A DNA stretch of 44,089 nucleotides from contig BFEA01000033.1 in NCBI GenBank assembly GCA_003427395.1, positions 1,435,523 through 1,479,611 on the forward strand. Reading direction: 5' to 3'. The notes beneath the pieces were generated by a model. That model was not told where the DNA came from. It saw nothing but the letters and a program-made list of their open reading frames with translations, and made no database searches. Below, piece by piece: positions 10,321 to 20,409 of this stretch. Source of the DNA: Chara braunii. Taxonomy: Eukaryota; Streptophyta; Charophyceae; Charales; Characeae. Numbering within the stretch: position 1 is the first letter of the stretch; every line of letters starts with the position of its first letter. The position numbers and the translations under genes were made by a program.

Positions 10321-11117
10321 CCACGTACTCTTATCAAGCACTTCTTTAGACGCTAAGGTTTACAAAATTTATCCCATTTGCAGACTGTCTCTTTTCTCAA
10401 CAGGCTACGAAACGGAGCAGCTATTACAGTCCTACGAACTTGCGGAAGTTGACCAGACCAAGGAATGATCATAGTTCCTTCAACAAACGCGGTGTCGGCC
10501 AATCTCTAATTGCTGCTATTTTGGCGCCTTCCGGCTTAATTCCATCTCCATCTAACACGTCCCAAGTTCAACACCTGGCGCTTGGCCCATCCCCACTTCT
10601 CTGGGTTCAACTCAAACTCGGCTTCGCGCAGCTTACTTAGCACTAAACGTATGTGCTGTTCCTGTTCTTCTAGCGACTTGCTGAAAATCAAGATATCATT
10701 AAAATGTACAACAATGAATTTGTTCTACCCAATCAGCGAAGGATTCATTCATACTAGTAGCTGGGACGTTAGTCAACCCAAACGACATGACCACGAACTC
10801 GTAGTGGCCATATCGAGTTCTGAAGGCTGTTTTGTGCTGATCCCCGGGCAACACCTCGATCTGATGGTAACCCGATTTCAAATGTATCTTTGAGAAAAAC
10901 TTGCAACCCTGCACTCTATCTAGAAGGTAATCTCTCCGCGGTAATGGTTCTGCGTTTTTATGGTTATCGCATCCTATATTGTATACACATATGCTGATCA
11001 CCTTCTTTCTTTGGCAACAAGATCGGTGCACCATACGGCAAAGAACTTGGCTTATTCCACCCTTTCCTTATTAACTCGTCCAAATGTTTGTGCAACTCAT
11101 CGAGCTTTATGAGGCGT
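10321..11117 (-). pseudogene. Element B reverse transcriptase (broken, HFND active site)
   Basis: The minus strand carries [20 protein letters not shown], then [20 protein letters not shown] and [37 protein letters not shown], and the palm motif. At 10695-10706 the YxDD box reads HFND, so both the Tyr and the first catalytic Asp are changed. A one-base shift just before it breaks the frame. Thumb sequence follows (LEEQEQHIRLVLSKLREAEF). Protease and RT are almost fused: the linker of roughly 80-100 residues normally between them is missing, and the last protease motif and first RT residues overlap in different frames near 11110-11140. Confidence 0.88.
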
Positions 11118-11639
11118 TGCCCCAGTCTGTTCCTAATATCATGTCAAAAGGAAGGCTATCCTTCGCTAAGAGTGTCAAGGAGTGCAAAACTTCCTCTACT
11201 TTGCCCCTGCCTCCAATTGGAAGTATGCCTTGACCCCATCAACATACTCACATACTATCATCTCTCTATTATCGGCCAATTTGCTAATGATCGGCTCATC
11301 GAGTTTTTTCACCTTGATTCCTAGGTGCATCTTTTGCAACCCTCTTCTACTAATATAACTGCGCGTCGACCCACTGTCTACGAACGCACCAATCCTTTCT
11401 CTACACGCTTCTTCATCTGTTATTATTAGCTGCCCCTTCGACTTCTTCTTCATTTCGGTCCAAGCGCGGCAATGAGTGATCAGTTCATCACCAATGCTTG
11501 CGAGGGAACCACCTAGAGAGGTCCTAGCACAAGCTACCTCTGGGTAGCTAGCCAGGTTGGGGCCTACAACAATCTCTGCCATCAGGATCTTTGGACAGGA
11601 GGGTCCCTGCTCAGCACACGCTTCTATCGTCCTGTCCAA
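11118..11639 (-). pseudogene. Element B aspartic protease (retropepsin)
   Basis: The minus-strand frame contains the active-site motif FVDSGSTRSYISRRGL (D-S-G-S) and, downstream in a second frame, PFDMILGTDW, the psi-loop ILG motif found at the end of retropepsin domains. It would cut the Gag-Pol polyprotein. A frameshift separates the active site from the ILG motif near 11195. It lies immediately after the gag knuckle and before RT, as in Ty3/gypsy elements. Confidence 0.85.
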
Positions 11640-12259
11640 GTCCGAAGTCCCTGTAGAGGTGATTGCAACCTCTACTGGCTGTTCCCTTTTGGGTACCGAT
11701 ATTCAGGATAAAAAAAGGAACAATGTGGTCGGGGTCACCACACTTGAAACATTGCCCGGTCTTGTGACGATCATCCCATACCTTTTCGTCTATTCCCATC
11801 TCCATCCAAAGTTTGCCCTCAGCTATTCCCGGTTGGTTTGGATACGGCCGCAAAGTCCTACCTCTACCTCTAACCCCTATGAAGGGAGAACCTCTTCCAC
11901 GTTGTGAGAAACCATAACGCCTACCTCCCGTAGTAGGCACCTTTTCCACTACCCCTCTGGGCAACGGGTTCTCGACCTCCATCTTCTCCTCGACCTCCTC
12001 TACCTTGACCTCTACCTTGTCGCCCTCCCCCATGGGCTGCAACTGCCGCAAAGTCCCCTCCCCGGGCTACTTGGTTGTTGTTATCCTCATCTAGACCATA
12101 GTCTATCTGGTCATAGGGTAAGGACTCTACACCTCCTTCCTCGAAGGTGACTGACATATTGTCCTTCCCCTCTATGCTATATAGCCATATTCTTCCATCT
12201 CTTACCGGCCTGCATATCCTTCCAATAATGGTAGTTTGCCTCTCGCAGGAACCTGGCAT
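11640..12259 (-). pseudogene. Element B gag, C-terminal part with zinc knuckle
   Basis: The minus-strand frames contain a Gly/Arg-rich stretch (GRGSPFIGVRGRGR, GGGRQGRGQGRGGRGEDGG) and a nucleocapsid knuckle at 11710-11751 reading CFKCGDPDHIVPFF. The pattern is C-x2-C-x4-H-x4-F, so the last zinc-binding Cys is replaced by Phe. A frameshift near 11950 splits the RG-rich region from the knuckle. RG-rich tails and CCHC knuckles bind RNA during packaging. Confidence 0.8.
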
Positions 12260-12951
12260 GGTCTACAACTATCTTACTAAACTTCTCGGTAGGTCATCCC
12301 CTCCTCTTTAGTACGGGGATATAATTGGGTCTTAAGGGGTTTGAGAAGCGCTCTAGCGCAAGATCTGAGTGGGGGTCAGTCCGTGTTCCGGACATTGCAG
12401 CAGCTTGTCCATAGTGACCTTGAGTGTCGATTGTCGCTAATGTTAATGATGAGGGACTTGGTACGACGAGCTAAGTTCTTATCCTCAAAGTGGTACTTCA
12501 AGGCTTTGAAGAAGTCCTCAATCCTATTGCGCTGTGAGTATTGCACCATCGAGGTGCATCTGGCTTCCTTCACTAACGAAATAGCGAAGCTTTCTGTGTC
12601 TCCCCCTAGGCACGAACTTGCCATCAGTATGCGGTCCCAATATGGAATCAACTGCGCATACAGGTACGTGTCCATGGCTGCCTCCCAATGAAAAATGTTG
12701 TCCTCCTCCTCCTCCCTTCGTTCTCCTCCCTCTGGCTTATCTCCTTCCTTCCTTCCATTATCCTTTCTGGGACCCTTTCCTGTCTTGTCGCCATCCCCAT
12801 CATCGTCACCATCTCCACCCCTGCCACCGCCACCTATCTTAACTGCAGCGATGGTGTTAGCCAGTTTCTGAGTGAAGATATCATCTAGTGGACGTGCTTA
12901 CTGTAGGACCCTATGGTCCACTTGGCTGGATGACGCACTAAGGTAGGTATT
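12260..12951 (-). pseudogene. Element B gag, capsid region (broken)
   Basis: The minus strand at 12376-12675 gives a frame with AQLIPYWDRILMASSCLGGD and RIEDFFKALKYHFEDKNLAR, the helical, aromatic-rich look of a retrotransposon capsid domain. Flanking pieces are in other frames with stops. Assignment rests on position between the knuckle and the coiled-coil segment rather than on a clear motif. Confidence 0.55.
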
Positions 12952-13800
12952 CTAGATGCCCTTAAACTCCTCCTGGTGTTGTTCTACCTTTCCAACGGCT
13001 CGTTGAAATGCAGAGAGTTCCTGGGTGGTGTGCAGCACAGTGTCGGTTAGAAGGTTCCAGCCTTCCTCAGTTTCTGCTTGCTTCCCTTTCTGCTCCTTCA
13101 GCAATGGCTGGAGTCTCTCCCCTTCCTCATTCAGTCTTTTCTTCTCCTCAAATCTCACAGCCAGCAACTTTTAGTTGAGTTCACCTTTCTTCTCCTCAAT
13201 CAACAACTTCCTTTCCTCTTGATCCTTTGTTGCTGCCAACTTCGTCACAAAACGATCACTCTCTTCGGCAGTCTCTCTCTGTCTGGTACCGAAATTTCTC
13301 CACCCAGTCCAAGTCCTCAACCTGCTGGAGTCTCAACTCCCCAGCATGACTGCTCTCAGCCACCTCCTCTCCTTCTGGTTGGACTCGTCTTCTCACCAAT
13401 CCTCCTCCTCCGCCTCCTCCTCCTTCTTCCTCTTCTTCTTTAACTTCTAACTCCTTTTTCAATTCTTCTTCTCTCTTCTTCGTCTCTTTCTCCTCCAGTT
13501 TCTTCTTAACTTCCTCCCCGTCCTCTCTTTTTATCTCCTCCTCCTCTTTCTTCTTCTCAGCCATCTTCCTATCAATTTCTGCGTGCTGATCTGCTATATG
13601 GCTGCGTTGTCCCACCAGATCTCATGGTTACACTGATGCCACATGTCCGGTGGAATCCTAGAGGAAAACAAGAAATGGGGGAGTGGACCCCATCGCATGG
13701 ACAGGGTCAACATAGCAAACATTTGGTAGTCATCCATCGTTACTAGAGGCACATGTATGTAGCCTCCACCTCCGCACCACGTAGACCTCACCCTCAACAC
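12952..13800 (-). pseudogene. Element B gag, N-terminal part with long charged coiled coil
   Basis: Minus-strand frames at 13594-13800, 13256-13615 and 12952-13167. The middle frame is extremely Lys/Glu-rich (KKKEEEEIKREDGEEVKKKL and continuing) with a poly-Glu/poly-Gly break, then a second charged helix (FEEKKRLNEEGERLQPLLKE). This predicts a long coiled coil, as in gag N-terminal regions of some plant Ty3/gypsy elements. At least two frameshifts (near 13600 and 13200) disrupt it. The start at 13800 is simply the most upstream Met of the frame. Confidence 0.6.
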
Positions 13801-14653
13801 TTAAATTACCTTATGTAGATTGGAGTCTGACCTGAGTTCTTCCCCCCACACAGTGTCACTACAGCTACCCTGTCAGGCTGGTGGGCAACCAGCAGCTTAA
13901 GGTCACCCAGCATGGACCTCAAGAATTATTTTACGACGCAGACAGGATGTCGTGCCCATCAGGATCTGAAGGCTCGCTCTCAAGACTTATAGCTACTCAC
14001 TGTTGCAGCTCCGGCTCTGTTGCATGCCGGTCAGTACCGATCTTAGGGCTAGACGAGTTGTTTTACGAGCGCTCGCCTTTCATGCCCATGCTCACTACTT
14101 TACGGGTGATACATCCAGCTGCTGAGCTTCTAGCCTATGCATGACCTCCTTCATACATATATGTCTGACCAGATGCCGAGTCAAGACAAAATCAGATTGT
14201 CACCAAGTGTTCTGTCCAGCAGCAGCAACACCAAGATTGGGTAAGGTACCAAGACACTCGTTCATTCATTTAAACAAATGCAGGGCTTTGGGGGGCGTTG
14301 CACTTCACTCATGAACGTTCCTTCGATGAAGTGACGCTCCACGCATACTTCTTCGACCTACAGCCCCTATATCAAACTCCCAATCTGCACTCGCCAGCCT
14401 TAATCATGCCAGCGTTCATCACCAGCAGATGCAGCGAGTTACTAGCTCCGATACCCGTTGCATTGAGCCTCACTGCTCGACACCTTGAGCACACATTGAG
14501 AGATCACACAAAATCAACACTGGAGTCCAGAGATGCAAAGTCCAGATATGCGCAGCTTAGAAATTCCAACAAATTATCACATTAAACAGTTTCTGGAGTC
14601 CCAGTCTCTACAGCACAGAATTCAGCAACCCAATACCAGCACCCTCATCTAAG
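13801..14653 (-). other. Probable 5' leader of element B
   Basis: No coding sequence is supported. A 19-bp block (gaattattttacgacgcag, about 13923) recurs with one change in the leader of element A at about 19694, consistent with related untranslated leaders. No primer-binding site could be located, so the junction to the LTR is unknown. Confidence 0.45.
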
Positions 14654-14666
14654 GTAGGTGACTCTC

Positions 14667-14740
<74 letters not shown>

Positions 14741-14755
14741 AGAACCTTGACTCAG
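14654..14755 (+). other. Intron-like module around (CT)n
   Basis: AAG|GTAGGT at 14651-14659 is followed by a 70-bp (CT)n tract and TTGACTCAG ending at 14755. This copies the arrangement at 2219-2288. Both may lie inside LTRs of the same family, on the strand opposite to element B. Confidence 0.3.
14669..14738. repeat. (CT)n microsatellite
   Basis: About 35 uninterrupted CT dinucleotides. Similar tracts occur at 2241-2271, 35977-35992 and 43947-43968, and at the window end, all within known or suspected LTRs. Confidence 0.95.
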
Positions 14756-15103
14756 AATACATCCGCTACTAATCAGCTCTATCTTGTACCACTAGCTATG
14801 CGGCTATGCCTGCATTCCCTCTCAGCACAGCGCTGCCCAGCAGGGCTCCCGCACATGCCTCTTGCAGATAGTGCACAAGCACTTCAGCAGCACTTCCACA
14901 CTTCTCACGATTGAGCATCTGCCTGAAATGTGGCTGGCCAGTCCTTATATTGACTTTGACTGAGCCTCAACTCGTCCCAGCCTCTTCTTCCTTTGGCTGG
15001 ACTTGGACCCGGTACCACTTGCCCACGGGCTGCTTGCTTCAGAATGTCAAGGCCTGGTACTTTTCCCGAATTTTGATTGGTGTGCTGCTGCTTGAGTCTG
15101 TGA

Positions 15104-15295
15104 GTCACGACTTTTCATCTATGGAACAGGACTTTTGACTGTGGGATGTGACTCTTGCCTCTTGGACACGACTTTTGCCTAGAGAAGTGTCCTTTGCCTG
15201 TAGGACATGACTTTTCAACGACTTTTCAATATGAGACGTGACTTTTTCTTACAGAGTGCAACTTTTGCCTCTGGGATGTGACTGTTCACCGGGTG
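15104..15295. repeat. Minisatellite, unit about 20 bp (GACTTTTGCCTCTGGGATGT-like)
   Basis: About nine or ten imperfect units such as tgactcttgcctcttggaca, cgacttttgcctagagaagt and caacttttgcctctgggatg run head to tail. Units vary at several positions and one contains an internal partial duplication (gacttttcaacgacttttca). No open frame spans it. It precedes the dispersed repeat at 15340. Confidence 0.8.
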
Positions 15296-15339
15296 CCTTT
15301 CCGAACTGGCCAACTTGGCCTCCCTTGGCCTGAGACCTT

Positions 15340-15393
15340 GACCCTGAAATTCGGATTTGGGGTCTGCATCGTGCAATGCCTTTCAGTCTGGAA
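15340..15393. repeat. Dispersed repeat, copy 2
   Basis: Matches 2778-2834 in the same orientation. Here it follows the minisatellite; at copy 1 it precedes the B-box-like cluster. Probably part of an LTR family not otherwise resolved. Confidence 0.7.
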
Positions 15394-16296
15394 ACAAGGT
15401 TGTTACGCCAGTTACTCAGTCAATGACTCCTTTAGTTACGAGCTTGTTGGGTGGATTTACGTGTTGCTCCATATCTGTTGCCCTGGTTCTGTGTCTTCAT
15501 GTATCTGCAGATTAGGTTTGTCTCTTCTAGCTATGGTCTTGTATCTGTTGTTGCAATTTTGATTGCAGAATGGAATTATGAAGGTTCTGGTTTCTGAGCA
15601 ATAGGCAGAGAGCAGCGCCGGTGAGGAAGAAGTGGGCAGCTGCAGTCGGTGCGAGAGAGGCACCAGGAAGGTTGAGTGGTGGTGTGTGGAGGTCGGGGAA
15701 GGAGGACGACAGATGTACTGGCGGTTCTTACCTGGTGTTGGCGGAGGAAGACTGTATTAGCAGAGTCTTCAAGCAGCACTGAGCAAGTGACACCTGGACA
15801 GAGAGGTTGCTTGTAGATAGGCTAGCATGGTCGAGGTAGTATTTTGATGATTGGAGGCAAATGACTGGGTTTCTTTGTCAAGAGGCTTCAGTGTATTGTT
15901 TGTTCCTAATTGGTGTGCACCCGGCTTTGGTTCCCATACAGATGGGCCACGTCTAAAGACAGCTCTATGGATTAGTACACACGTGCATGCGCAGATCACA
16001 CTCAGCTTTTGCTGCGCTGTGGAGACGTCAGTGTGGTGGCCTGGGGAGGGAAGACATCCTGTTGCGTCTCTAAATAATTCCTGATGGGTCTTCACGGGAA
16101 GTTCGGTTTGCTACTCAATTCACATTCTGTACTATGATATCAATCAACACTGATCATTTACAGTTACAATGGTTAGCAGGATTGATTCTGTGATGCAGAA
16201 TCCGAAGAGTGGAGATCAAGGTCAGCGACCTTTCAATGCTGGTCCCGGCCAAGTTCATATTACTGTACATTACGGTAACATACATGATGGTAGAGG
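15394..16296. other. Leader/LTR-like DNA related to element C leader
   Basis: 15835-15940 (ttttgatgattggaggca...tcctaattggtgtgcacc...tttggtt) matches 35146-35236, the leader beside the 5' LTR of element C. Near 16246 tcccggccaagttc resembles the LTR C end at 30138 (tcccggccaatttc). This suggests remains of another C-type element ending at the inversion breakpoint near 16290-16300. No coding region is supported. Confidence 0.5.
15835..15940. repeat. Dispersed repeat shared with 35146-35236
   Basis: Both copies start ttttgatgattggaggca and share gcttc/gacctc, tgt-ttgttcttaatt and gtgtgcacc blocks, with scattered substitutions. The 35-kb copy lies in the leader of element C, so this is probably a leader fragment from a related element. 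Confidence 0.8.
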
Positions 16297-16795
16297 CTAG
16301 GCGACCACCCTCTCTACAACCCCTGTCGGCTCTTCAAATAGATCAGGGTACTTNGCAACTACTCCCTCTATCTCCGACGACATTTTCACTGGCTCGCCTG
16401 CAGCAGAGACATAAACTACATACATACCCTCCTCCTGATTTTGCTTATAATAGTTATAGAATAAGGCCGCACACATGCACCCATGGGACTCAATCAGACT
16501 TCTGGCCTTGAACTTACGCAATCTGACGGTCCCTCCACCTGGCAAAGTGTGTTTAACCACTTTTCGGTCCCAGTCAAACTGGGGTTGTGCCACAGAGAGG
16601 TAGTACATACCTAACAGCATATCCATGGGGAGTTCATCACTCACTAGGAACGAGACATGATGTCTCAATTCCCCTCCCGCGTACGGCAAGGAACACTCAA
16701 TATTCTGGACGTAGTCATTGACTACCATGCCCTGTTTGTTGGCACAGGTCAACTCCACAGGTCGACTCAGGTGCTGCACTTGCCCCTGTAAGCGC
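16297..16795 (-). pseudogene. Element A protease C-terminal part and pre-RT linker
   Basis: The minus frame reads through ELPMDMLLGMYYLSVAQPQF (the psi-loop LLG motif of retropepsins followed by the usual W/Y-L), then a basic stretch and the pre-RT linker YPDLFEEPTGVVE that precedes RT in Ty3/gypsy elements. The frame ends at 16297, about 30 codons before RT would start. The D-S/T-G active site should lie in the N gap immediately upstream. A single N at 16354 falls in the linker. The other half of this pol begins at 22689 on the + strand. Confidence 0.85.
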
Positions 16796-16937
16796 NNNNN
16801 NNNNNNNNNNNNNNNNNNNNNNNNNNNNNNNNNNNNNNNNNNNNNNNNNNNNNNNNNNNNNNNNNNNNNNNNNNNNNNNNNNNNNNNNNNNNNNNNNNNN
16901 NNNNNNNNNNNNNNNNNNNNNNNNNNNNNNNNNNNNN
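16796..16937. other. Assembly gap (142 Ns)
   Basis: A run of 142 Ns, evidently a sized scaffold gap. It removes the junction between element A gag and the protease active site. It does not coincide with either inversion breakpoint (about 16300 and 22689). Confidence 0.99.
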
Positions 16938-17816
16938 ACTAGGGCCGTCCAAGAAGCTAGCGCGTTTGATCTAGACCACTCCTCTGCTCATTTAAGGACT
17001 CGAACACATTCATCGAACGGAGGTTCGATGGGTCTGAATGTGTTTGTGGGACGACGCTGGAGTCAGTAGCTTGGGCCATCTCTCGAGATGGTGAGGGTGT
17101 CTCCACCACCTCGACCCTAGTAGGAACAGCTACTATTCCTACTGGCCCGACGTGTTTCCTGGAGCAGTGCCTGAAGTGTTGGCAACATTGCTACCAACGG
17201 GATGGGAGGATCCCAACGCCTGCCCCATCGTAGGCGGGATCTTCTCGGTCACCTTCTTGTTCCGGCACTTGAATTGGTTATGGCGATATTGACCACAATG
17301 GATACAAGCTTGCCAGGTGTGCCGGTCTCTCCACACATCCTCAGTGCGACCCGCTTTGTCCCATGGAGGAGCATTGGGGTCAACTTGACTCCTAGACCGG
17401 AAACCTCCACAGTGTCTACCGGTCGCCTTACCTTTCTTAGTTTTAACAGCGACTACTCCACCCCTAAAGCTTCCACGCTGCCTGCCTTTGCACCTACTCC
17501 TTCCTGGAAGTTGTCGTCTAACTCGATGGTAGAACCATCGTTATCGACAAACATAATGTGCCCCTTCGCCTTCCAGTTAGGAGGCAATGTCTTCCTCCTT
17601 CCGTTTGTAGTGGGTGCCTGTCCATGCCCTATCTTCGCCTCAAGATCTAGGGCCTTCTTGCTAAACGAAGGAAAGTTGTGCATATTGATGTTGGCCTCAC
17701 CTTGCCAACTGGTTCCTGAGAGGCAAGGAGAAACATCTCAGGTACGAGGTGAGTAGTACCTGGGGGTCATAGCACACCCTTGGGTCACAGATCAAACGCT
17801 CAACAACGTCGCTGGC
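16938..17816 (-). pseudogene. Element A gag, nucleocapsid region with intact CCHC knuckle
   Basis: The minus strand at 17265-17306 encodes CIHCGQYRHNQFKC, a complete C-x2-C-x4-H-x4-C zinc knuckle for RNA binding. Upstream in another frame is a conserved stretch, FSKKALDLEAKIGHGQAP and PPNWKAKGHIMFVDNDGSTI, between capsid and knuckle. Frames change near 17690 and again near 17340, so no continuous gag exists. Confidence 0.85.
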
Positions 17817-18185
17817 TTACCTTACTGACTTAAACTGCCGTGTGTGCAGTGTCAGGATCGCGTCAGTGGCCCTTTGAGCCTCCTGAGGATCATGCCACCT
17901 TTCCTCCACCAGCTTAAGGAAGTCATCCAATTTCTGGGTGACCGCCCAAGCGCGGAAGTCATGACCATTCCCCTGAAGCTGCACTAAACCACTCAACCAT
18001 CTTGCTGCACTACCCTCTAGGTAAGAGGCAGCCACAAGCACTTCTTTGTGCGGCAAGGTAAGTTTACACCTAACATAGACTGGCACTGCCCTCAACCACG
18101 TGTCGAGGTCTTCACCTCTCTTATCCCCTATGAAGGGCTTAGCCGTCTTTGGAACCCATTGTGTTTGTCCCGATCCCTGCATCAC
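17817..18185 (-). pseudogene. Element A gag, capsid (retrotransposon gag domain)
   Basis: A 122-codon minus frame with the hallmark capsid segments FIGDKRGEDLDTWLRAVPVY, then VLVAASYLEGSAARWLSGL, and VEERWHDPQEAQRATDAILT. Capsid domains self-assemble into the virus-like particle in which reverse transcription occurs. The motif AASYLEGSAARW is the same site at which element A itself is inserted in the gag of element E. The frame ends at FKSVR and continues, shifted, into the next segment. Confidence 0.9.
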
Positions 18186-19163
18186 TCAGGGTTGTGGACC
18201 CTGTGACACAGGCTGCTGTACTAGCTGTTGGGGTTGTGTGCCCTGCGGCTGTACAGGCTGAGAGACAGCAGGCTGCGTGGTAACCGCAACCTGCAACGGA
18301 GATTGGGTAAACACAGTCTGTACAGGAACCTGCAAACCAGATCCTGTTGATACCCCTCCTGATAGCGGCATGCCCAGGGAAACGATCGCAACCGATGATG
18401 GGGCTACATATGGGGATACCCCAATCACCGGTGGGACAAAAGGAGGAGGTTGTACAACGGGCCCAGCACCAGGCCCGGACATTGGCGACGTTGCCTGCGC
18501 TCGCCCAACCAACAGGGCCAGACTTTGTTGAATGTCCTGAAGGATGGTTGTCTGATGGTCCTGCATCTCAACTACATTCAGCAGGATGGACCGTATGAGC
18601 CTCACATCATCAGTCACGTGCGTCAGGTCCATCTCCTCTAACTCACTAACGTCCGCTTCTCTCCGCTGCATCCTGGCTTTTCTTCTAATCATCCTTTCTT
18701 TCTCCGCTTTTATCTGTCCTAATGCATGATGTAGTTGTGCCTCTTGCAGGGCTGCCTGCTGTATGGCGATCTCATCGGAGGTCAACACTAATGGCTGACT
18801 TGCCATTACGCCAGTGGAGTGGATTGACTCTGGGTCAGCGCAACCATTGACCCGACAGATCCTGAACTATCGGCCTGAGTAGTCTGCTGCGCATAAGTGG
18901 CCAACCATTGACCCGACAGATCCTGAACTACCGGCCTGAGTAGTCTGCTGCGCATAAGTGGCCATGGCTCCTGAAGCTGCAGCTTCACTCACAAGTGCCC
19001 TGCTAGCCTCTGCTGCTCTAGCCCTCCTCTGATGCTGCAACCTCTCTCTACGTTGGCGGAACAGATACCTGTCACCCTCTGGACCTAATGCCAAATGGGC
19101 TACTGGGCGCCTTGCCGATCGCAAGATCCGGTCGTCCTCTCTAGTGTCCTCCTCGTCGCTCAT
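18186..19163 (-). pseudogene. Element A gag, N-terminal region
   Basis: The minus frame from a Met at 19163 starts MSDEEDTREDDRILRSARRP, with a basic/charged helix (RQRRERLQHQRRARAAEASR), then Ala/Gln/Ser-rich sequence. A 61-bp tandem duplication at 18841-18962 shifts the frame. The next frame (18186-18806) has a predicted amphipathic helix (QIKAEKERMIRRKARMQRRE) and a Pro/Gln/Val-rich tail of low complexity. The start is the most upstream Met and compares well with the acidic start of the E gag at 22349. Confidence 0.75.
18841..18962. repeat. 61-bp tandem duplication in element A gag
   Basis: caaccattgacccgacagat starts at 18841 and again at 18902. The copies differ at very few positions (tatcgg versus taccgg), so the duplication is recent. 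Sixty-one is not a multiple of three and it destroys the gag frame. Confidence 0.95.
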
Positions 19164-20393
19164 AAGCTACAGCGCTGTACACAATCTGCACTAATACACA
19201 CTGGATGCTTACAGCAGCGTAGTGCACAGACCTACTAATTGGTTGCTATTTTGGAGCAGACATCACTTGGAATCAACAGGTAAGTCAGATTCCTGCAAAT
19301 AAAACTACTTTTAGTTTGACTAGTCCGCAAACAGAAGCACCATGAACAAGAAACAGTTCTAACTAATGTTGTCTGTTAGATGTCAATGGCTGTACAGCTA
19401 ACTAATCAAAACATAAAAATAGAATCATTTGTGTGGATAGGACAGCATGGAATTTTCTCGAACTTTATCACCTGAAATTTACCCCTCCCTTAGTTCCCCT
19501 GAATGTCACTTGCGTCAGCGTCCCTGAGCAATCTGGAGGCGTTGCGTGTCTAAAAGGTGTGTTCGGCCCACCCCTATGCCCCAAGTATCTGCTGAGATGG
19601 CCAGCCCTGCACTGGATTATCCTCGCGTGCAGCGAGCCTAACAACCATTGGCTGATCCAGAGGCAATCCAACGTCCGCCCCCAAGTGACTCCAGGAATTA
19701 TTTTACGTCGCAGTCGAACGACGATCACAGCCAATGGTTCCCCTTCCGGTGCTTACTTAAAGACGCCCGGTCTCGTCTCCCTCGTAGGGCTGGCCTGCCC
19801 TTCAGTACCCATCTAACAGCACAGCAAGCCAAACAAAGGACAAGCAGCAAAGCATGCGTGCTCTACTCCCGGTGGGTTGGCATGGTGACTGTGACCCAGT
19901 GCTTCGTCCAAGGCCTTTCAGAAAGCTCCGCCCATCTTTTCCCAGATGCTCCACGTGAACATTGTCGACTCTCAAGGTTGAGCGCACTCGACACCTCGCA
20001 ATGAGAGGACTCTCAAGAAGGAACACACAACCTCACGGTAAGAAGTGTCAAAGAGGGTATTGGGTTAAGAGCAACATACCTCAAATAGCTGCCCCCAACC
20101 ACAGAGATAATCTCACCAGATGACCTTATGGCGATTGCGATGACCAGTCACTACATCGGCACAACCAGCATTGTCTCGCCGTTCCACCTCAGCATCAATG
20201 GCACATTAGATAGTTCTCATCACACTGTCCAGACCACATTACCCCAGACCACATTACCCCAACGTAGCCTTCCTGGCGATCCCCTCACCTCCTGGGTCGC
20301 CACTCACCACTTACGATCCAACTCACCAAGCAGACCGCATGTATGTACCACATTAGGCAGAAGACAAGCCCCAGATGAGCGTAATCGTATCAC
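19164..20393 (-). other. Element A 5' untranslated leader
   Basis: About 1.2 kb between primer-binding site and gag start without a supported coding frame. A short duplication, cagaccacattacccc, occurs twice at about 20230-20262. Long leaders are usual for plant Ty3/gypsy elements. Confidence 0.7.
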
Positions 20394-20406
20394 AGCTCCG
20401 ATACCA
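20394..20406 (-). promoter_or_regulatory. Primer-binding site, element A (tRNA-iMet type)
   Basis: Read on the minus strand, TGGTATCGGAGCT begins three bases after the LTR terminal CA. It matches the plant initiator tRNA-Met primer-binding site TGGTATCAGAGC except G for A at the eighth base. The same variant occurs in element F (43571-43584). Confidence 0.9.
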
Positions 20407-20409
20407 AAT

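Larger units (their letters stand above)
8734..13800 (-). mobile_element. Decayed Ty3/gypsy element B (internal region)
   Basis: Reading from 13800 down to 8734, the minus strand carries gag with coiled coil, CCHC knuckle, aspartic protease, reverse transcriptase, RNase H and integrase, the Ty3/gypsy order. Every domain has frameshifts or stops. The integrase is cut short near 8780. No flanking LTR pair can be proved; the (CT)n-containing region 14640-15400 is the best candidate for the 5' LTR. Confidence 0.85.

Noticed and set aside
12688-12888. + strand hydrophobic frames (Leu/Pro/Ser-rich) at 12.6-13.4 kb
   Set aside because: Antisense of the Lys/Glu-rich gag region of element B; complement of GAG/AAG codons gives CTC/CTT.
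14654-14755. True spliceosomal intron of a host gene
   Set aside because: No coding exon on either side; the same layout occurs in LTRs, so it is listed only as intron-like.
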